Positions 15,582-24,706 of a DNA stretch of 64,000 nt are shown here, piece by piece. The DNA is from Paraburkholderia tuberum STM678 (GTDB lineage: Bacteria; Pseudomonadota; Gammaproteobacteria; Burkholderiales; Burkholderiaceae). The notes beneath the pieces are model-generated. The model was given only the letters and a program-made list of their open reading frames with translations. It had not been told where the DNA came from and ran no database searches. The stretch is from the NCBI RefSeq assembly GCF_902833905.1, contig NZ_CADFGP010000006.1:1-64000 (forward strand), in the 5' to 3' direction. The position numbers were made by a program, and so were the translations under genes. Numbering within the stretch: the stretch's first letter is position 1; every line of letters starts with the position of its first letter.

Positions 15582-17435
15582 TCATACGATTTTCGTGAAA
15601 CCGTCGGCGCTCCAGCGTTCGCTCCCCACGCCGTGATGAACGAAGAACAAACCATCGGGATCATACTGATCCTTAATGGCGAGCAGCCTGCTGTAATTTG
15701 AGCCCCAGAAGGACCGCTGCCAGTCCGCGTCGAAAAAATTGCTTTCCGCCACGTAGGACCCGGCGTCTGGAACCAGCTTGCGCACCTCGGCCATTGCACG
15801 TCCGATGGCCTGCCGGTCCCGGCGCGCCAGCGCGGTGTCGGGCTCGTGGCCCTGAATGCCGGGATACGCGGGCGGCCCCTCCGCCCCGGCGATAAGCAAC
15901 GCGAAGGCGTCCAGCGCGGCCAGGTTCGTGGCGGTGTTTCTCGCGGCAGCGACAGCCTCCGCCGGTGCACCCGCCAAGCCCTTGTTGACGTGCAGCGACA
16001 CGCTCCATTGACGGGTCGCCGCAAACAGCGTGTCGGCCAGGGTTTGACGCCGGTCATCTTGCAGCAAGGCCGCGGGGAGCCACGCGGACTCGTAGCCGTG
16101 TAGCACTTGTCCCGCCTCTCCGCGATTACCCGACCAAAAGATATTGTCGTCGGGTGCGCCCGGCCGGTCGTCGGTGCTGATGAAGCCGAGGAGCTTCTTG
16201 AACAGGGTTGGAGCCCAGAAACTGCGGGCCGAGATGGCGACAATCTTCAGTGGCGAGAACTCGACCTTGAAATCGTCCGGGGACGCGGCAAGCGTATCCA
16301 TGAACGGCTGCCAGATCGCTTGCGCTTCACTGCGACTGAGCCCCTGGAACACCATCGAGATAGTGAGGACGTTGTCGCGGCGAAATCTGATCTGTTCGCC
16401 CCAGTGCGGGTTCATCAGGTTCTGATTATAGAAGTCGATGATCACGCCAATCAGCCGGCGAAACGCAGACGTCGATGTCGCCTTGATTGTCATGTTCACC
16501 GCGCCGAAAGTCTCGGGCAATTCGTGAACCCGCAGCGTCAGCCGGGTGACCACGCCCAGGCTCCCGCCGCCGCCGCCTTTCAACGCCCAGAATAGATCGG
16601 GATTCGTGCAGGCATTGGCGATCCGGACGGCGCCATCTGCCGTCACAACTTCCGCTTCGAGCAGGCTTCCCGCGGCCAGTCCGTAGGCCTTGGAAAAGCT
16701 GCCGAACCCGCCGCTTTGGATCAGGCCGGCCACGCCGACCGTCATGCAGCCGCCACCTTGCACGTAACCGCCCGCCTTGGTAGTGACCGCATCGTAGACG
16801 TGCGCCCAGAGCGCGCCGGCACCGGCCGTGACCGCCCTCACCGGTGCCGCATGTCCCTCGCATCCTGTGCCGACAAACGCGTCCTGCACGGTGATGTTGT
16901 TCATTTTTCGCGTCCAGACCAGCAGAGAGTCCGGCGCATTCGATGTGCCTTGATAGCTGTGGCCGCCGCCCTTCACCACGAGGCGGAGATTGTTCCGACG
17001 TGCGAAGTTAACGGCGACGACGACGTCATTCGTGTTGCGGGCAGCCACCGCGTAGACGCTGGGTGTCGATGTCCACGCGTCAACCCAGCCGAGGGTTTGC
17101 GTTAGGCCCACCTCGTCGCCGAGAAAATAGGGGTTCTTGAGCTCCCTGAATAGTTGCCTGCAGTCGTCACTATCGGGCGCGTTCAGGCAAGCCACCAGGG
17201 GCGATTGCACTTTCACCAGTGCATTGCCGACCTGCTGGCTGAGTTCGTTCCACTGCGCCTCGGACGGCCAGCCTGGATCGCCCGGACGCACGCGAGTGAG
17301 CGCTCCGGACACCGCCGCTTGCGCCGAGGCGAGCATCTGTTTCCGAGCACCATGCAAAAATGTGATTCCGACCGCAATTTGCAAAATGCGTCGTCTTTTC
17401 GAGGACGTGGTTTTGTTTGAAGGTTTCATCGGCAT
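15582..17435 (-). CDS. berberine-bridge-like FAD-linked oxidoreductase, exported
   Basis: A 617-residue flavoenzyme. The N terminus (SSKRRRILQIAVGITFLHG) looks like a Tat-type signal. The FAD-binding part has VKGGGHSYQG, whose His is the usual flavin-linked residue, and GGGCMTVGVAGLIQSGGFG, whose Cys matches the second attachment site of bicovalent berberine-bridge enzymes. The C terminus (NYSRLLAIKDQYDPDGLFF) is the BBE motif. It should oxidise a hydroxylated, perhaps sugar or phenolic, substrate in the periplasm. The start is the ATG at 17435 or the one two codons later; the open frame runs 107 codons further upstream, but those residues do not look coding. Confidence 0.82.
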   Translation of the reverse strand: MPMKPSNKTTSSKRRRILQIAVGITFLHGARKQMLASAQAAVSGALTRVRPGDPGWPSEAQWNELSQQVGNALVKVQSPLVACLNAPDSDDCRQLFRELKNPYFLGDEVGLTQTLGWVDAWTSTPSVYAVAARNTNDVVVAVNFARRNNLRLVVKGGGHSYQGTSNAPDSLLVWTRKMNNITVQDAFVGTGCEGHAAPVRAVTAGAGALWAHVYDAVTTKAGGYVQGGGCMTVGVAGLIQSGGFGSFSKAYGLAAGSLLEAEVVTADGAVRIANACTNPDLFWALKGGGGGSLGVVTRLTLRVHELPETFGAVNMTIKATSTSAFRRLIGVIIDFYNQNLMNPHWGEQIRFRRDNVLTISMVFQGLSRSEAQAIWQPFMDTLAASPDDFKVEFSPLKIVAISARSFWAPTLFKKLLGFISTDDRPGAPDDNIFWSGNRGEAGQVLHGYESAWLPAALLQDDRRQTLADTLFAATRQWSVSLHVNKGLAGAPAEAVAAARNTATNLAALDAFALLIAGAEGPPAYPGIQGHEPDTALARRDRQAIGRAMAEVRKLVPDAGSYVAESNFFDADWQRSFWGSNYSRLLAIKDQYDPDGLFFVHHGVGSERWSADGFTKIV

Positions 17436-17752
17436 GCGTGAAATCTCAATATGGTTGCAACCCGGATGACTGAGAAACCGGCGGAACTCTTCGAATAATG
17501 GGGTGACCGGAAGACGTGCCTCAAGCGTTCGAAGTCCGCCAACCGTGCACCGCAAATCGTTAGCCCCCCAGCCCACCGCCGGACAGATTTTCAACGACTT
17601 AGCCTTCGAGGTCGATTGGCAGAAACCTGTCCCACGACGACGCGCTGAACTCGACCCGCAAGAGGTTAAGGCAACCTGGAAAAAGGCAACGACGTGCGCG
17701 GCGAGGCGACGTATGTCATCGCTGGCTCGCGTGTTGGGGGGGGTGCGCGTAA

Positions 17753-18184
17753 TCAATGGTACGTCGTCGTAGACGACTGCAGCTTCGTCAGCACGCCGCG
17801 TTTGAACTGGAACCAGCCTTGCGAGCTTTGCATCACGACTTCATCGCCTTGCCAGAACACGCGCTTGACCGTCATGCGCTTACCCGAGCGTTGCACAAGC
17901 GGCGGATGGTGGCGAAAGTCGTACAGCACCGGGCCGGAATCAGTCTGCACGAGCGTGCGCGTGACGCTGTCATTTGCATTGCCTACGTCGTCGAAATGCG
18001 TGAGCATGCTCGCGCTAAAGCGATCGAAAATTTCCTTGTCGAGCATCCCCACGAAATCGCCGTCGACGCGCACGAATTGCAAGTTACCCGAGGGCGTGAC
18101 GAGCGGGCCGGACGCGTTGCTTTGCGCATGAACGCAAGTCACGAAAGAGGTGGCTGCGAGCCCAGCGAGGAACAGTCGTCTCAT
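17753..18184 (-). CDS. exported hypothetical protein
   Basis: A 143-residue protein with a signal peptide (RRLFLAGLAATSFVTCVHAQ). The mature domain has a beta-rich pattern (NLQFVRVDGDFVGMLD ... VLYDFRHHPPL ... VFWQGDEVVMQSSQGWFQF) that I do not recognise. AAGGAAAAC before the ATG at 18184 supports the start. Its stop lies 317 bases before the flavoenzyme start on the same strand, so a shared transcript is possible but not shown. Confidence 0.7.
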   Translation of the reverse strand: MRRLFLAGLAATSFVTCVHAQSNASGPLVTPSGNLQFVRVDGDFVGMLDKEIFDRFSASMLTHFDDVGNANDSVTRTLVQTDSGPVLYDFRHHPPLVQRSGKRMTVKRVFWQGDEVVMQSSQGWFQFKRGVLTKLQSSTTTYH

Positions 18185-18496
18185 GTTTTCCTTTTAGATT
18201 CAGCGGCGTCTCCGACGACGGAGCACGACCCGCAATCTTTCCTTGGGAACATTGTCGTCAATTTTGGCCGAGACGTCGAAGGTCTTTAACTGGCCGACCT
18301 CTGCCAGATGACGCCACGGGCCTGAATTCGCGAGCTGCGTCTCGCGCGGAAGGCCGAGGCCGACCGCTTGAGACACTCGTGACTGACAGCAATAGGGAAT
18401 CGAAAATGGTGCAATGAGGTTGTTCCGGCAAATTCATCTTCCGTAGAAACGCCTTGTAGCGCAGATGGATTTCAGATTTTTACCAGCGGATGTTAT

Positions 18497-18874
18497 TCAT
18501 CGACTAACTCGCTTGGAGTCCGTGATCCAGCGTCTCGCGGTAGGCAATTCAGCAAGCGAGAACAAGCGGACATCGCCATGAAAAAAGGGTTTTAGCATAC
18601 CAACCATAACCCGTAGCCATGCGAGATCCGTAACCACTGCGATGTGGCTGAAATCGTGCCAGTGCCTCAGCCCGAACGCGCCGTCATCCCAAAGCGCTCC
18701 AACCTCAAATCCCGTGAACTCTTTCCCGACGACATAGAGCATCTTGATCGGCCCCTTGCCCATCATCGCCTCAGCCTTGGGTATGAGTGTACTTTTGTAG
18801 TCGTCGTGCGTAACCTTGCCCGTGGCTTCGATCGCGAGCACATCTTGCGGTAACCCATCGATGAATTTGAACAT
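18497..18874 (-). CDS. SpoIIAA-like (STAS-fold) protein
   Basis: A 125-residue cytoplasmic protein resembling the SpoIIAA-like family (former DUF3478): KVTHDDYKSTLIPKAEAMM, IKMLYVVGKEFTGFEVGALWDD and HDFSHIAVVTDLAWLRVM. These proteins share the STAS fold and may bind a small hydrophobic ligand; their cellular role is not established. GGGGGACGG precedes the ATG at 18874. It is monocistronic as far as can be seen. Confidence 0.85.
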   Translation of the reverse strand: MFKFIDGLPQDVLAIEATGKVTHDDYKSTLIPKAEAMMGKGPIKMLYVVGKEFTGFEVGALWDDGAFGLRHWHDFSHIAVVTDLAWLRVMVGMLKPFFHGDVRLFSLAELPTARRWITDSKRVSR

Positions 18875-19480
18875 CGCCGTCCCCCATTGGTTCTCCGCAG
18901 TGCAATTCGGTGCCTGCGGCCGCGATGATGCGTTCCTATTGTAGGCTCATGAGCGACCGCTTCGGGTAACAGTTCTCGCAGGGTCAGTGACCGCTCATGG
19001 CCGGCCGACAAGAGGCGGACACGAATGCGCAGCCGGCAACCTGCGTCCACCGCTTAGCGTGCTTTATTGTCGGAATTATGAAGCCGCCCCTTCATGCGCG
19101 GCCGGGGTGCCGGAGCCGGTTCGGCATCAGCCGACTGTTCCAGCAGGCTCGCGATGTCGTGATCGATGGCCGAAAGGATGCGTTGCTTGGGGTGCCCGTC
19201 GAGATTCGGTTTTTGTCGCCCCGACGGCATGCCGTGTCCCGCCCCACCCGGGAAGGGACGCACGAGTCCTGATTGGATTGAAGGTTAGAATCCCGCGCGT
19301 GTGCGCCGCGCGCTCGAATAATTACCTGTGGGCACACACCGGAACGAGCGCATGGCAAACGTCAAGGGCACGCCCGGGTTCGCCGAGCGCCGGGTCGCGG
19401 ACTTCGACTACAGCATGTTCAGGAAGGCGACATAACCGCCGTGCCGTTTCGGACTAGAATCCTCTGAGGAGGAGTCAGTG
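18875..19480. other. intergenic region with one possible micro-ORF
   Basis: No sizeable gene is supported. A 27-codon frame at 19352-19435 (MANVKGTPGFAERRVADFDY and seven more residues) has GGAACGAG upstream and lies just before the better-supported small gene at 19481. Other frames look random. Confidence 0.3.
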
Positions 19481-19657
19481 ATGTCAGCTCTCAAGCGCAT
19501 CGATCCGGGCCATTCCGCCTATCAGGCCGCGCTGAACAGGACGACCCGCTACCCTGCGGAGCACGTCACATTGACGGCTAGCTCAAGGAAGAGGCTGCGC
19601 CCCTGTGTGCCGCATCGAAAGGTCGGGCGCGGCAAGGTCGGCATCGGCGGCAAGTAG
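19481..19657 (+). CDS. small basic protein of unknown function
   Basis: A 58-residue frame with a very strong ribosome-binding site (GAGGAGGAG about seven bases before the ATG). The protein is basic, ending in a Lys/Arg/Gly-rich tail (RKVGRGKVGIGGK). I do not recognise it. The ribosome-binding site is the main reason to accept it; the sequence could also be the start of a larger gene that was cut short. Confidence 0.45.
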   Translation: MSALKRIDPGHSAYQAALNRTTRYPAEHVTLTASSRKRLRPCVPHRKVGRGKVGIGGK

Positions 19658-19961
19658 GCATCCGCAACCCTTGTATGGCGTCGGGCTTTAGAAGGTGGCT
19701 TGACGTGAATTGGCTGTCCGGCGCGAGCACGGATGAGACGTGGTTCGTGACCGACAATCTTGCGATATAGGTAGCCTGCCCCGCATTCGGTGATACTGGT
19801 CACAGCTGGGCAGGTACCTGCCAGCGGAGGCGGGACAGGTCGTCCAGAAGCGGCGTTTCGAATGTCGCTGATCGACCCACAACGGTCCTTCAACCGTTTG
19901 CAACCTCAATGGCAGCTGTTGTAGTGGCAGTGGCCGTTGCGAGCCGAATATCGGATCGTGT

Positions 19962-20723
19962 TCACCTTAGCCTCGGGGCACCGAACTGGAAGCCGACATG
20001 GGGTCCCGACATTCTCCCACCGGCGAATGTATTTGGACCTTTCGCGCCAGGCGTGGTCACTCTGAGCGAGTGAGCGTCACCGGAGAATTTCCAGCCTAAC
20101 AGGGTCGACTCGATTCGCTCAATTTCGATCGACTGCCGAGGAACAAGATTGAGTGACAGCGACGGCTGTCGTGATGCATCCCATATGCGCAAACGTGTCC
20201 CTTCCGCAGTTGCGTCCCAATTCTGCGGCATGAGCAATACGTTGTTTTGGGATATAGCGACGCTGACTTCGCCGCGCGTGTTGGTGAAAAATGCAGAGAT
20301 TTGAACCGGCGAGTTCGGATCGGTCGGTTTTTCGAGCATTATGAGGCCGTAATCCTCGACGCGAATCGGAAACACACAATCCTCAATATCGGTTCCGGCA
20401 AAGCGCACATTTGGCGCAACTGAGCCAAAGTCGAGATCGGTAAACGCTGGACCATTTGTAAGGCAATATGGTTTCGCGATGTGCTCCCTGACCTTTTCGT
20501 CAGAATATGTACCCCGGCTCACGCGGTCATGACATCCTCCACAGAGCAGCGTGATTTTCCGTGGGTCGTGCTCGACCGCGTTAGCAAACGCCAAATCTGC
20601 GTGGTGATACTGGATAAATGGATTGCCGCAGATAACGCAGCCGAAGCCACATGCTTGGCGCACAGCTCTTTTGGTTGGAGCAGGTATGTTTCTCGCCAAA
20701 CCAAAGCGGTTACCACGGCTCAT
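19962..20723 (-). CDS. HNH endonuclease family protein
   Basis: A 253-residue protein. Near residues 25-70 an HNH module is visible: CxxC (CVIC), then QYHHADLAF, then LLCGGCHDRVSRG, giving two zinc-binding Cys pairs and the catalytic His-His. The remaining ~170 residues form a separate beta-rich domain (ISAFFTNTRGEVSVAISQNN; ESTLLGWKFSGDA) that I do not recognise. A start at 20723 (MSRGNRFGL) is supported by AGGAAATCT just upstream; the frame is open further but looks random. Stand-alone HNH proteins with an extra sensing-type domain are often linked to defence or mobile elements, and this one is in an eroded region. Confidence 0.7.
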   Translation of the reverse strand: MSRGNRFGLARNIPAPTKRAVRQACGFGCVICGNPFIQYHHADLAFANAVEHDPRKITLLCGGCHDRVSRGTYSDEKVREHIAKPYCLTNGPAFTDLDFGSVAPNVRFAGTDIEDCVFPIRVEDYGLIMLEKPTDPNSPVQISAFFTNTRGEVSVAISQNNVLLMPQNWDATAEGTRLRIWDASRQPSLSLNLVPRQSIEIERIESTLLGWKFSGDAHSLRVTTPGAKGPNTFAGGRMSGPHVGFQFGAPRLR

Positions 20724-21422
20724 AGATTTCCTAATCGCGTTATCAGCGTTTGAGACACTACATTGCGCGCGATGCAAGCGCAAGGCGAGAACTTCGAGTC
20801 CGCTATGCAATCATCGAAAGTCCGCTTCGGTCAACGTTATTCCGGACCGAAGTAGTGCGCCAAGGTCAGCTAGCTGTTACGGAGCCGACAATGGAGTCTC
20901 CGTCAGATAGCTTGATCGAGCGACCGATTATGGCCGGCCGGCGACATCCGCGTCAGTCTAGCGAATTCGCGCCGGCAATCCGGCCATCACGTTCCTTCGC
21001 CGTGGCTCTGCGGTCCAGATAAGCCCTGCGATTGCTGCTCCCACCGGGTCATTACATCAAGGCGGCGAAAACCATAACGCTGTTCAAGTGCGTGGCACAG
21101 CGGCGCAGTTCGTCAAAATGCAGCACGGACTCTCAAAGATTCCAAGCGCGCGAGAGCGCCGGTAGGTGGCGGCGCCAGTGCTTCTGTTTTCTTCCGACCA
21201 CCTGCGCAAGCCCTAGTCGCGCACTCAGGCGGTTCGGTCCATTGCGTAGCTCGTCCGGGTACATCTGTTCGGCCACCAGCCCTGGGACGATCGGCGGCGG
21301 CGGGCGCACATCGGACGACACTGGGCGTAATGGTGTTGACTTTGCGATGGGGTTCAGTTCGTTGCCGGTATTCAAGTCAGTTCAGCCATAATGTAGAAAA
21401 CGTCGCCGGAGTTCACCCGCTC
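20724..21422. other. about 700 bp without a convincing gene
   Basis: Short frames on both strands lack ribosome-binding sites. A minus-strand frame at 21133-21375 (80 residues, TTG) contains a protein-like stretch (AEQMYPDELRNGPNRLSARL) and could be a gene fragment. No promoter, repeat or RNA was recognised. Confidence 0.3.
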
Positions 21423-21665
21423 ATGAAGTCTCGTTGCTTGGCAGCAGTTCTCGTCGTTCTCGCTACCGGCTGCACATCGACTCCGGCGAACAATCAGCCG
21501 GCGGTCGATACGAACGCCTACATCCTGCACATTCCAGACGGCGCACCGTCCGCTGACTCCACGTCAAGACCACCGAGACTCACTGTCGGCACCAGCTATT
21601 CCGACACGCAACTTATTCTGCCCTGGTTCCTCAATGACCTGATCGACTTCGTCAACTATCGCTAG
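21423..21665 (+). CDS. small lipoprotein
   Basis: An 80-residue predicted lipoprotein: the signal peptide MKSRCLAAVLVVLATGC ends in a lipobox. The mature peptide is short and ends FLNDLIDFVNYR. The family is not recognised. A second copy of the DNA for its last 12 residues lies at 23661-23696 (30 of 36 bases identical), so the gene or its 3' end has been duplicated in the past. Confidence 0.6.
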   Translation: MKSRCLAAVLVVLATGCTSTPANNQPAVDTNAYILHIPDGAPSADSTSRPPRLTVGTSYSDTQLILPWFLNDLIDFVNYR

Positions 21666-21684
21666 TCTGGTGCGCGGGGGCACT

Positions 21685-22038
21685 CGGGTGCGTTCCTTCC
21701 TCTGCGAATCTACGGTTGAGCGTGCGTACAGATGTGTGCAATGCCTGCGCAAGATCCTGTATGGTTACCGGCTGCGCAATATTCTGTTCAAGATAGTCGC
21801 GCGTTTTAGCCACGATGGAACCGTGATGAAATGCGCTGAATGTCCAGTCTTCCAGCTCGTGAAAGACGGACTGCGAAGGGATATCGCTGTCCATCGGCGG
21901 ACAAACTCGAACACGAGCGTGGCAGTGCTGGCGTTCGATCTTGGCTTTTCCGACGCCACCAGTTTCTGCCGCGCATTTAAACATTGGACCGGCAGTAGTC
22001 CTTCTGACTATCGCAAGGGCACCCGTCAGGGTGAGTGA
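21685..22038. pseudogene. AraC-family regulator split by an inversion
   Basis: The two halves of an AraC DNA-binding domain lie on opposite strands. The first helix-turn-helix is on the minus strand, about 21840 down to 21685 (SIVAKTRDYLEQNIAQPVTI, then LHTSVRTLNRRFAEEGTHPS). The second is on the plus strand, 21901-22038 (TNSNTSVAVLAFDLGFSD, then FCRAFKHWTGSSPSDYR). Both are good matches to consecutive parts of one domain, and no intact copy is present. An inversion with loss of about 25-30 residues and of the sensor domain explains this. Neither half could work alone. Confidence 0.75.
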
Positions 22039-22075
22039 TGAGAAAGAGTCATGTCTGACTACGTTTTAAACGATT

Positions 22076-22300
22076 TTGAATGCCCGTGTCGAACGGCTGG
22101 AACTGGGCCGAACTACGCCAATCATCGGGCGCGTGTGCCGGACGGTGCGTCAGTTGGCCAACGAGGGTAAGGCTTACGAGTACGACGAGACGGTGGCCCA
22201 TTTGGCGCTGTCATCGGACTACCCCGAGTCGATCCCGACGTTGCCCATTGACTGGCAGTTGCCGTGCGGTGCTTTCAAGCAGGGCGCCGGCCCGCAGTAA
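22076..22300 (+). CDS. hypothetical protein, possibly frameshifted
   Basis: A 74-residue frame (VERLELGRTTPIIGRVCRTV, then LANEGKAYEYDETVAHLALS) of normal composition. Its TTG start is poor. An ATG at 22050 in another frame begins MSDYVLNDF and leads into the same region, so the true gene may start there and be frameshifted near 22076. The family is not recognised. Confidence 0.4.
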   Translation: MNARVERLELGRTTPIIGRVCRTVRQLANEGKAYEYDETVAHLALSSDYPESIPTLPIDWQLPCGAFKQGAGPQ

Positions 22301-22595
22301 GGCTATGTGCAAGGATTCCATCAACCTACGACTCCCGCCCGCGTCCTCACGAAGGCCGTCGGGCGTTTCTTCCCGTGCATTTTCGGTGTGATTCGGAACG
22401 CGGAATTTTCCTCGGTAGGCCCGCTTGCGTGCACCGCCAGCGGCAACAAAAGGCGCGCGGGGCGATCCTGTGGTTAGCGTGGCTAGAAACAGCGGGCGGG
22501 CGTGACGGTAGTGCTGGCGTGACAGCGCGTATGCCTCAAATCGGCCAGGTGAACTATCATGGTAGAAGCTGTATTCATCAGCGCAGGAGCACATC

Positions 22596-22781
22596 ATGAC
22601 CTCCAATCCATCCGCTGAGCCGACCGGCACCTCTCTCGACCCCGCGAAAACTTCCGCCGGCAAGACTCGCCAGCCCGATCCGAAGGGCCTGAAAAATCCG
22701 GCCCCAGACGACCTTCCTAACGCCGACGCGGCAGAGCCCGAGCCTCACGAGCACCTCCCGTCCAGAAGCGACGACAACTGA
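22596..22781 (+). CDS. small hydrophilic hypothetical protein
   Basis: A 61-residue, Pro/Ala/Asp-rich, probably disordered protein (KTRQPDPKGLKNPAPDDLPN). CAGGAGCACATC directly before the ATG is a strong ribosome-binding site, and almost the same leader (CAGGAGCAGATC) precedes the stress protein at 22963. Function unknown; the pair may be co-regulated. Confidence 0.6.
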   Translation: MTSNPSAEPTGTSLDPAKTSAGKTRQPDPKGLKNPAPDDLPNADAAEPEPHEHLPSRSDDN

Positions 22782-22962
22782 TTCAACACCGCAGGTGCCG
22801 ACGTCGTCCGCATGACAATCCACGCGGCAGGTTCGCGAGTGGTTCGCGCATGCTTTCGCGCCGACGCCGTGAAGTCGGGGAGCGCTCGCGGTTCACGCAA
22901 ATGGCTCGATGCATTTCGTCCAACAAAGTCACGGCCCAGTTTGAATCGCACAGGAGCAGATC

Positions 22963-23430
22963 ATGCAGAACGTGCTGGTAGGTTATGACGGGTCGGCGTC
23001 CGCGCAATATGCCGTTGCTTTCGCGGTCGATCTCGCGAAGCGTTTCGACGCGCGCTTGCATGTGCTCGTCGTCGCGCGCACGCCGGACTGGGGTGCGATA
23101 GAAGTTGAGCGAAAAAGTCTGATCGATCTGGAAGTGCGCCATGCCACCGCGATCCTCGACGACATCAAGGCGAAGCTCGCCGCTTCGATCGGGGCCGTGG
23201 AGTTCGATCTGGTGGTCGGCCCGCCGGCAAGGGAGATCGTGCTGTACGCGGAGCGGCATGCTATCGACCATCTCGTGGTGGGGCATCGTGGACATACGCC
23301 GTTCGATCGCTGGCTGATCGGTTCGGTCGCCCGCCAGGTGCTCGCCTACGCGCCGTGCGCGGTCACCATCGTGCGCGATCCGGCGACGATGAAAAAATCG
23401 CGGCATGAGAGCGAAGCACCATCGGCATAA
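22963..23430 (+). CDS. universal stress protein (UspA family)
   Basis: A 155-residue protein with the UspA fold. It starts NVLVGYDGSASAQYAVAFAV and has the ATP-loop motif VVGHRGHTPFDRWLIGSVA with the following VLAYAPCAVTIVR, i.e. G-x2-G-x9-G(S) of nucleotide-binding members. It probably acts as a cytoplasmic stress or redox-responsive protein. AGGAG lies seven bases before the ATG. The C-terminal extension after the last strand is short and basic. Confidence 0.9.
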   Translation: MQNVLVGYDGSASAQYAVAFAVDLAKRFDARLHVLVVARTPDWGAIEVERKSLIDLEVRHATAILDDIKAKLAASIGAVEFDLVVGPPAREIVLYAERHAIDHLVVGHRGHTPFDRWLIGSVARQVLAYAPCAVTIVRDPATMKKSRHESEAPSA

Positions 23431-23573
23431 AATCCGCAAACTGCTGCAGATGATGGGCTCAGGACAAACGCGACCGATCTCGCAAGCTGGAAGCGGCTTG
23501 AGCGTAGAGACGCTGGAACGCTTGCGTTGACGAACAAAAGCTCGCATGGCCGCGCCTATCAGTTCGCTGCCGA

Positions 23574-23657
23574 AACGCCGGAGCTCATGATTCGCATGCT
23601 GATCGTCGGTTACTGCTTCGGTGTCCGGTCCGAGCGACGGCTATGCGAAGACCTTTG
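23574..23657 (+). mobile_element. transposase fragment (IS1182-like)
   Basis: The frame reads TPELMIRMLIVGYCFGVRSE then RRLCEDL and stops. This matches the conserved N-terminal part of IS1182-family transposases (PELMIRMLIIGY-x-(Y/F)-G-(I/V)-RSER). The rest of the element and both ends are gone. Confidence 0.7.
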
Positions 23658-23660
23658 AGC

Positions 23661-23696
23661 TTCCTCGACGACATCATCAACTTCGTCAACTGTCGC
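23661..23696 (+). repeat. second copy of the small lipoprotein 3' end
   Basis: This 36-base segment matches 21627-21662 at 30 positions and would encode FLDDIINFVNCR, compared with FLNDLIDFVNYR. It lies directly after the transposase scrap and overlaps the 3' end of the LysR gene on the other strand. Confidence 0.7.
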
Positions 23697-24618
23697 CAGG
23701 CATCGAGCGCGTCGCGCGGCTCTTGACATGATCGATGAACGCACGCAGCTTCGGCATGATCTGGCGGCGGCTCGGATAGTAGAGAAACACGCCCGGGACC
23801 ATCGGCGCGTACGCCTTCAGAACGTGCACCAGCTTTCCCGTTCGCAACCCCTCGGCGGCCATCGGCTCGGGTAGCTGGGCAAGGCCAATGCCTTCGATCG
23901 CCGCGCCCAGCACGCTCGGAAAATCGCTGGCGATGAAAGGACCGGAGACGGCGATCTCGATCGGCTGGCCGTTGTCGTTGAACGACCACAACGCGAGCGC
24001 GCCGCTGGAGCGCCGCCAGCGAATGCATGCATGCTCGCGCAGGTCGTTCATTTGCTCGGGGCGGCCGCGCGCCGCGAAATAGGCGGGACTTCCCACGACG
24101 ACAAAACGGAACGGTGCCGTGAGCGGCACCGCGACCATGTCGGCGGCGACGAACTGACCGAGCCGGATGCCGGCGTCGAAGCCTTCCGTCGCGAGATCGA
24201 TCAGCTCCTTGCTGGCCGCTATTTCCACCTCGACCTCTGGATTGGCCTTGCAGAATGACGCGATCAGCGGCTCCAGCAGGATCGGCACGACTGCACGCGG
24301 CACGGAAAGACGCAACAGGCCGGACGGTCGCTCGCCGAGTCCGCGCGCCACCTCGCTGGCGGCGACGAGTTCCTCGAAGGCGGGCTTGGCCCGAGCGAGA
24401 AAGCGCTCGCCGGCTTCGGTCAAGCCGACGCTGCGCGTGGTGCGGATGAAGAGCGTCGCACCGAGGCGGGCTTCGAGCACACGCACCGCCTGACTGACGG
24501 CCGACGGCGTCACGCCCAGTTGCGCGGCGGCCCCGCGAAAACTGCGATGCTCGGCAACGCTGAGGAAGACTTCGACGCCGTCGAGCGCGCCCTGCCTGAC
24601 TGTGAAGTTCTGCTTCAT
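23686..24618 (-). CDS. LysR-family transcriptional regulator
   Basis: A 310-residue regulator. Residues about 10-70 form the winged helix-turn-helix (DGVEVFLSVAEHRSFRGAAA, VTPSAVSQAVRVLEARLG, LFIRTTRSVGLTEAG), followed by the substrate-binding domain (GLLRLSVPRA to FLYYPSRRQIMPKLRAFIDH). It is divergent from the membrane protein at 24707, the usual arrangement for a LysR protein and its target, with an 88-base shared promoter region. The inducer cannot be told from sequence. Confidence 0.93.
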   Translation of the reverse strand: MKQNFTVRQGALDGVEVFLSVAEHRSFRGAAAQLGVTPSAVSQAVRVLEARLGATLFIRTTRSVGLTEAGERFLARAKPAFEELVAASEVARGLGERPSGLLRLSVPRAVVPILLEPLIASFCKANPEVEVEIAASKELIDLATEGFDAGIRLGQFVAADMVAVPLTAPFRFVVVGSPAYFAARGRPEQMNDLREHACIRWRRSSGALALWSFNDNGQPIEIAVSGPFIASDFPSVLGAAIEGIGLAQLPEPMAAEGLRTGKLVHVLKAYAPMVPGVFLYYPSRRQIMPKLRAFIDHVKSRATRSMPGDS

Positions 24619-24706
24619 AGCCTGTCAACATTGTGAGGAATAGTCACCCGCGCGAGACGATGGTACACCTAACACCTGCGCGTCCAACACTCGACAAGGA
24701 GGCACC

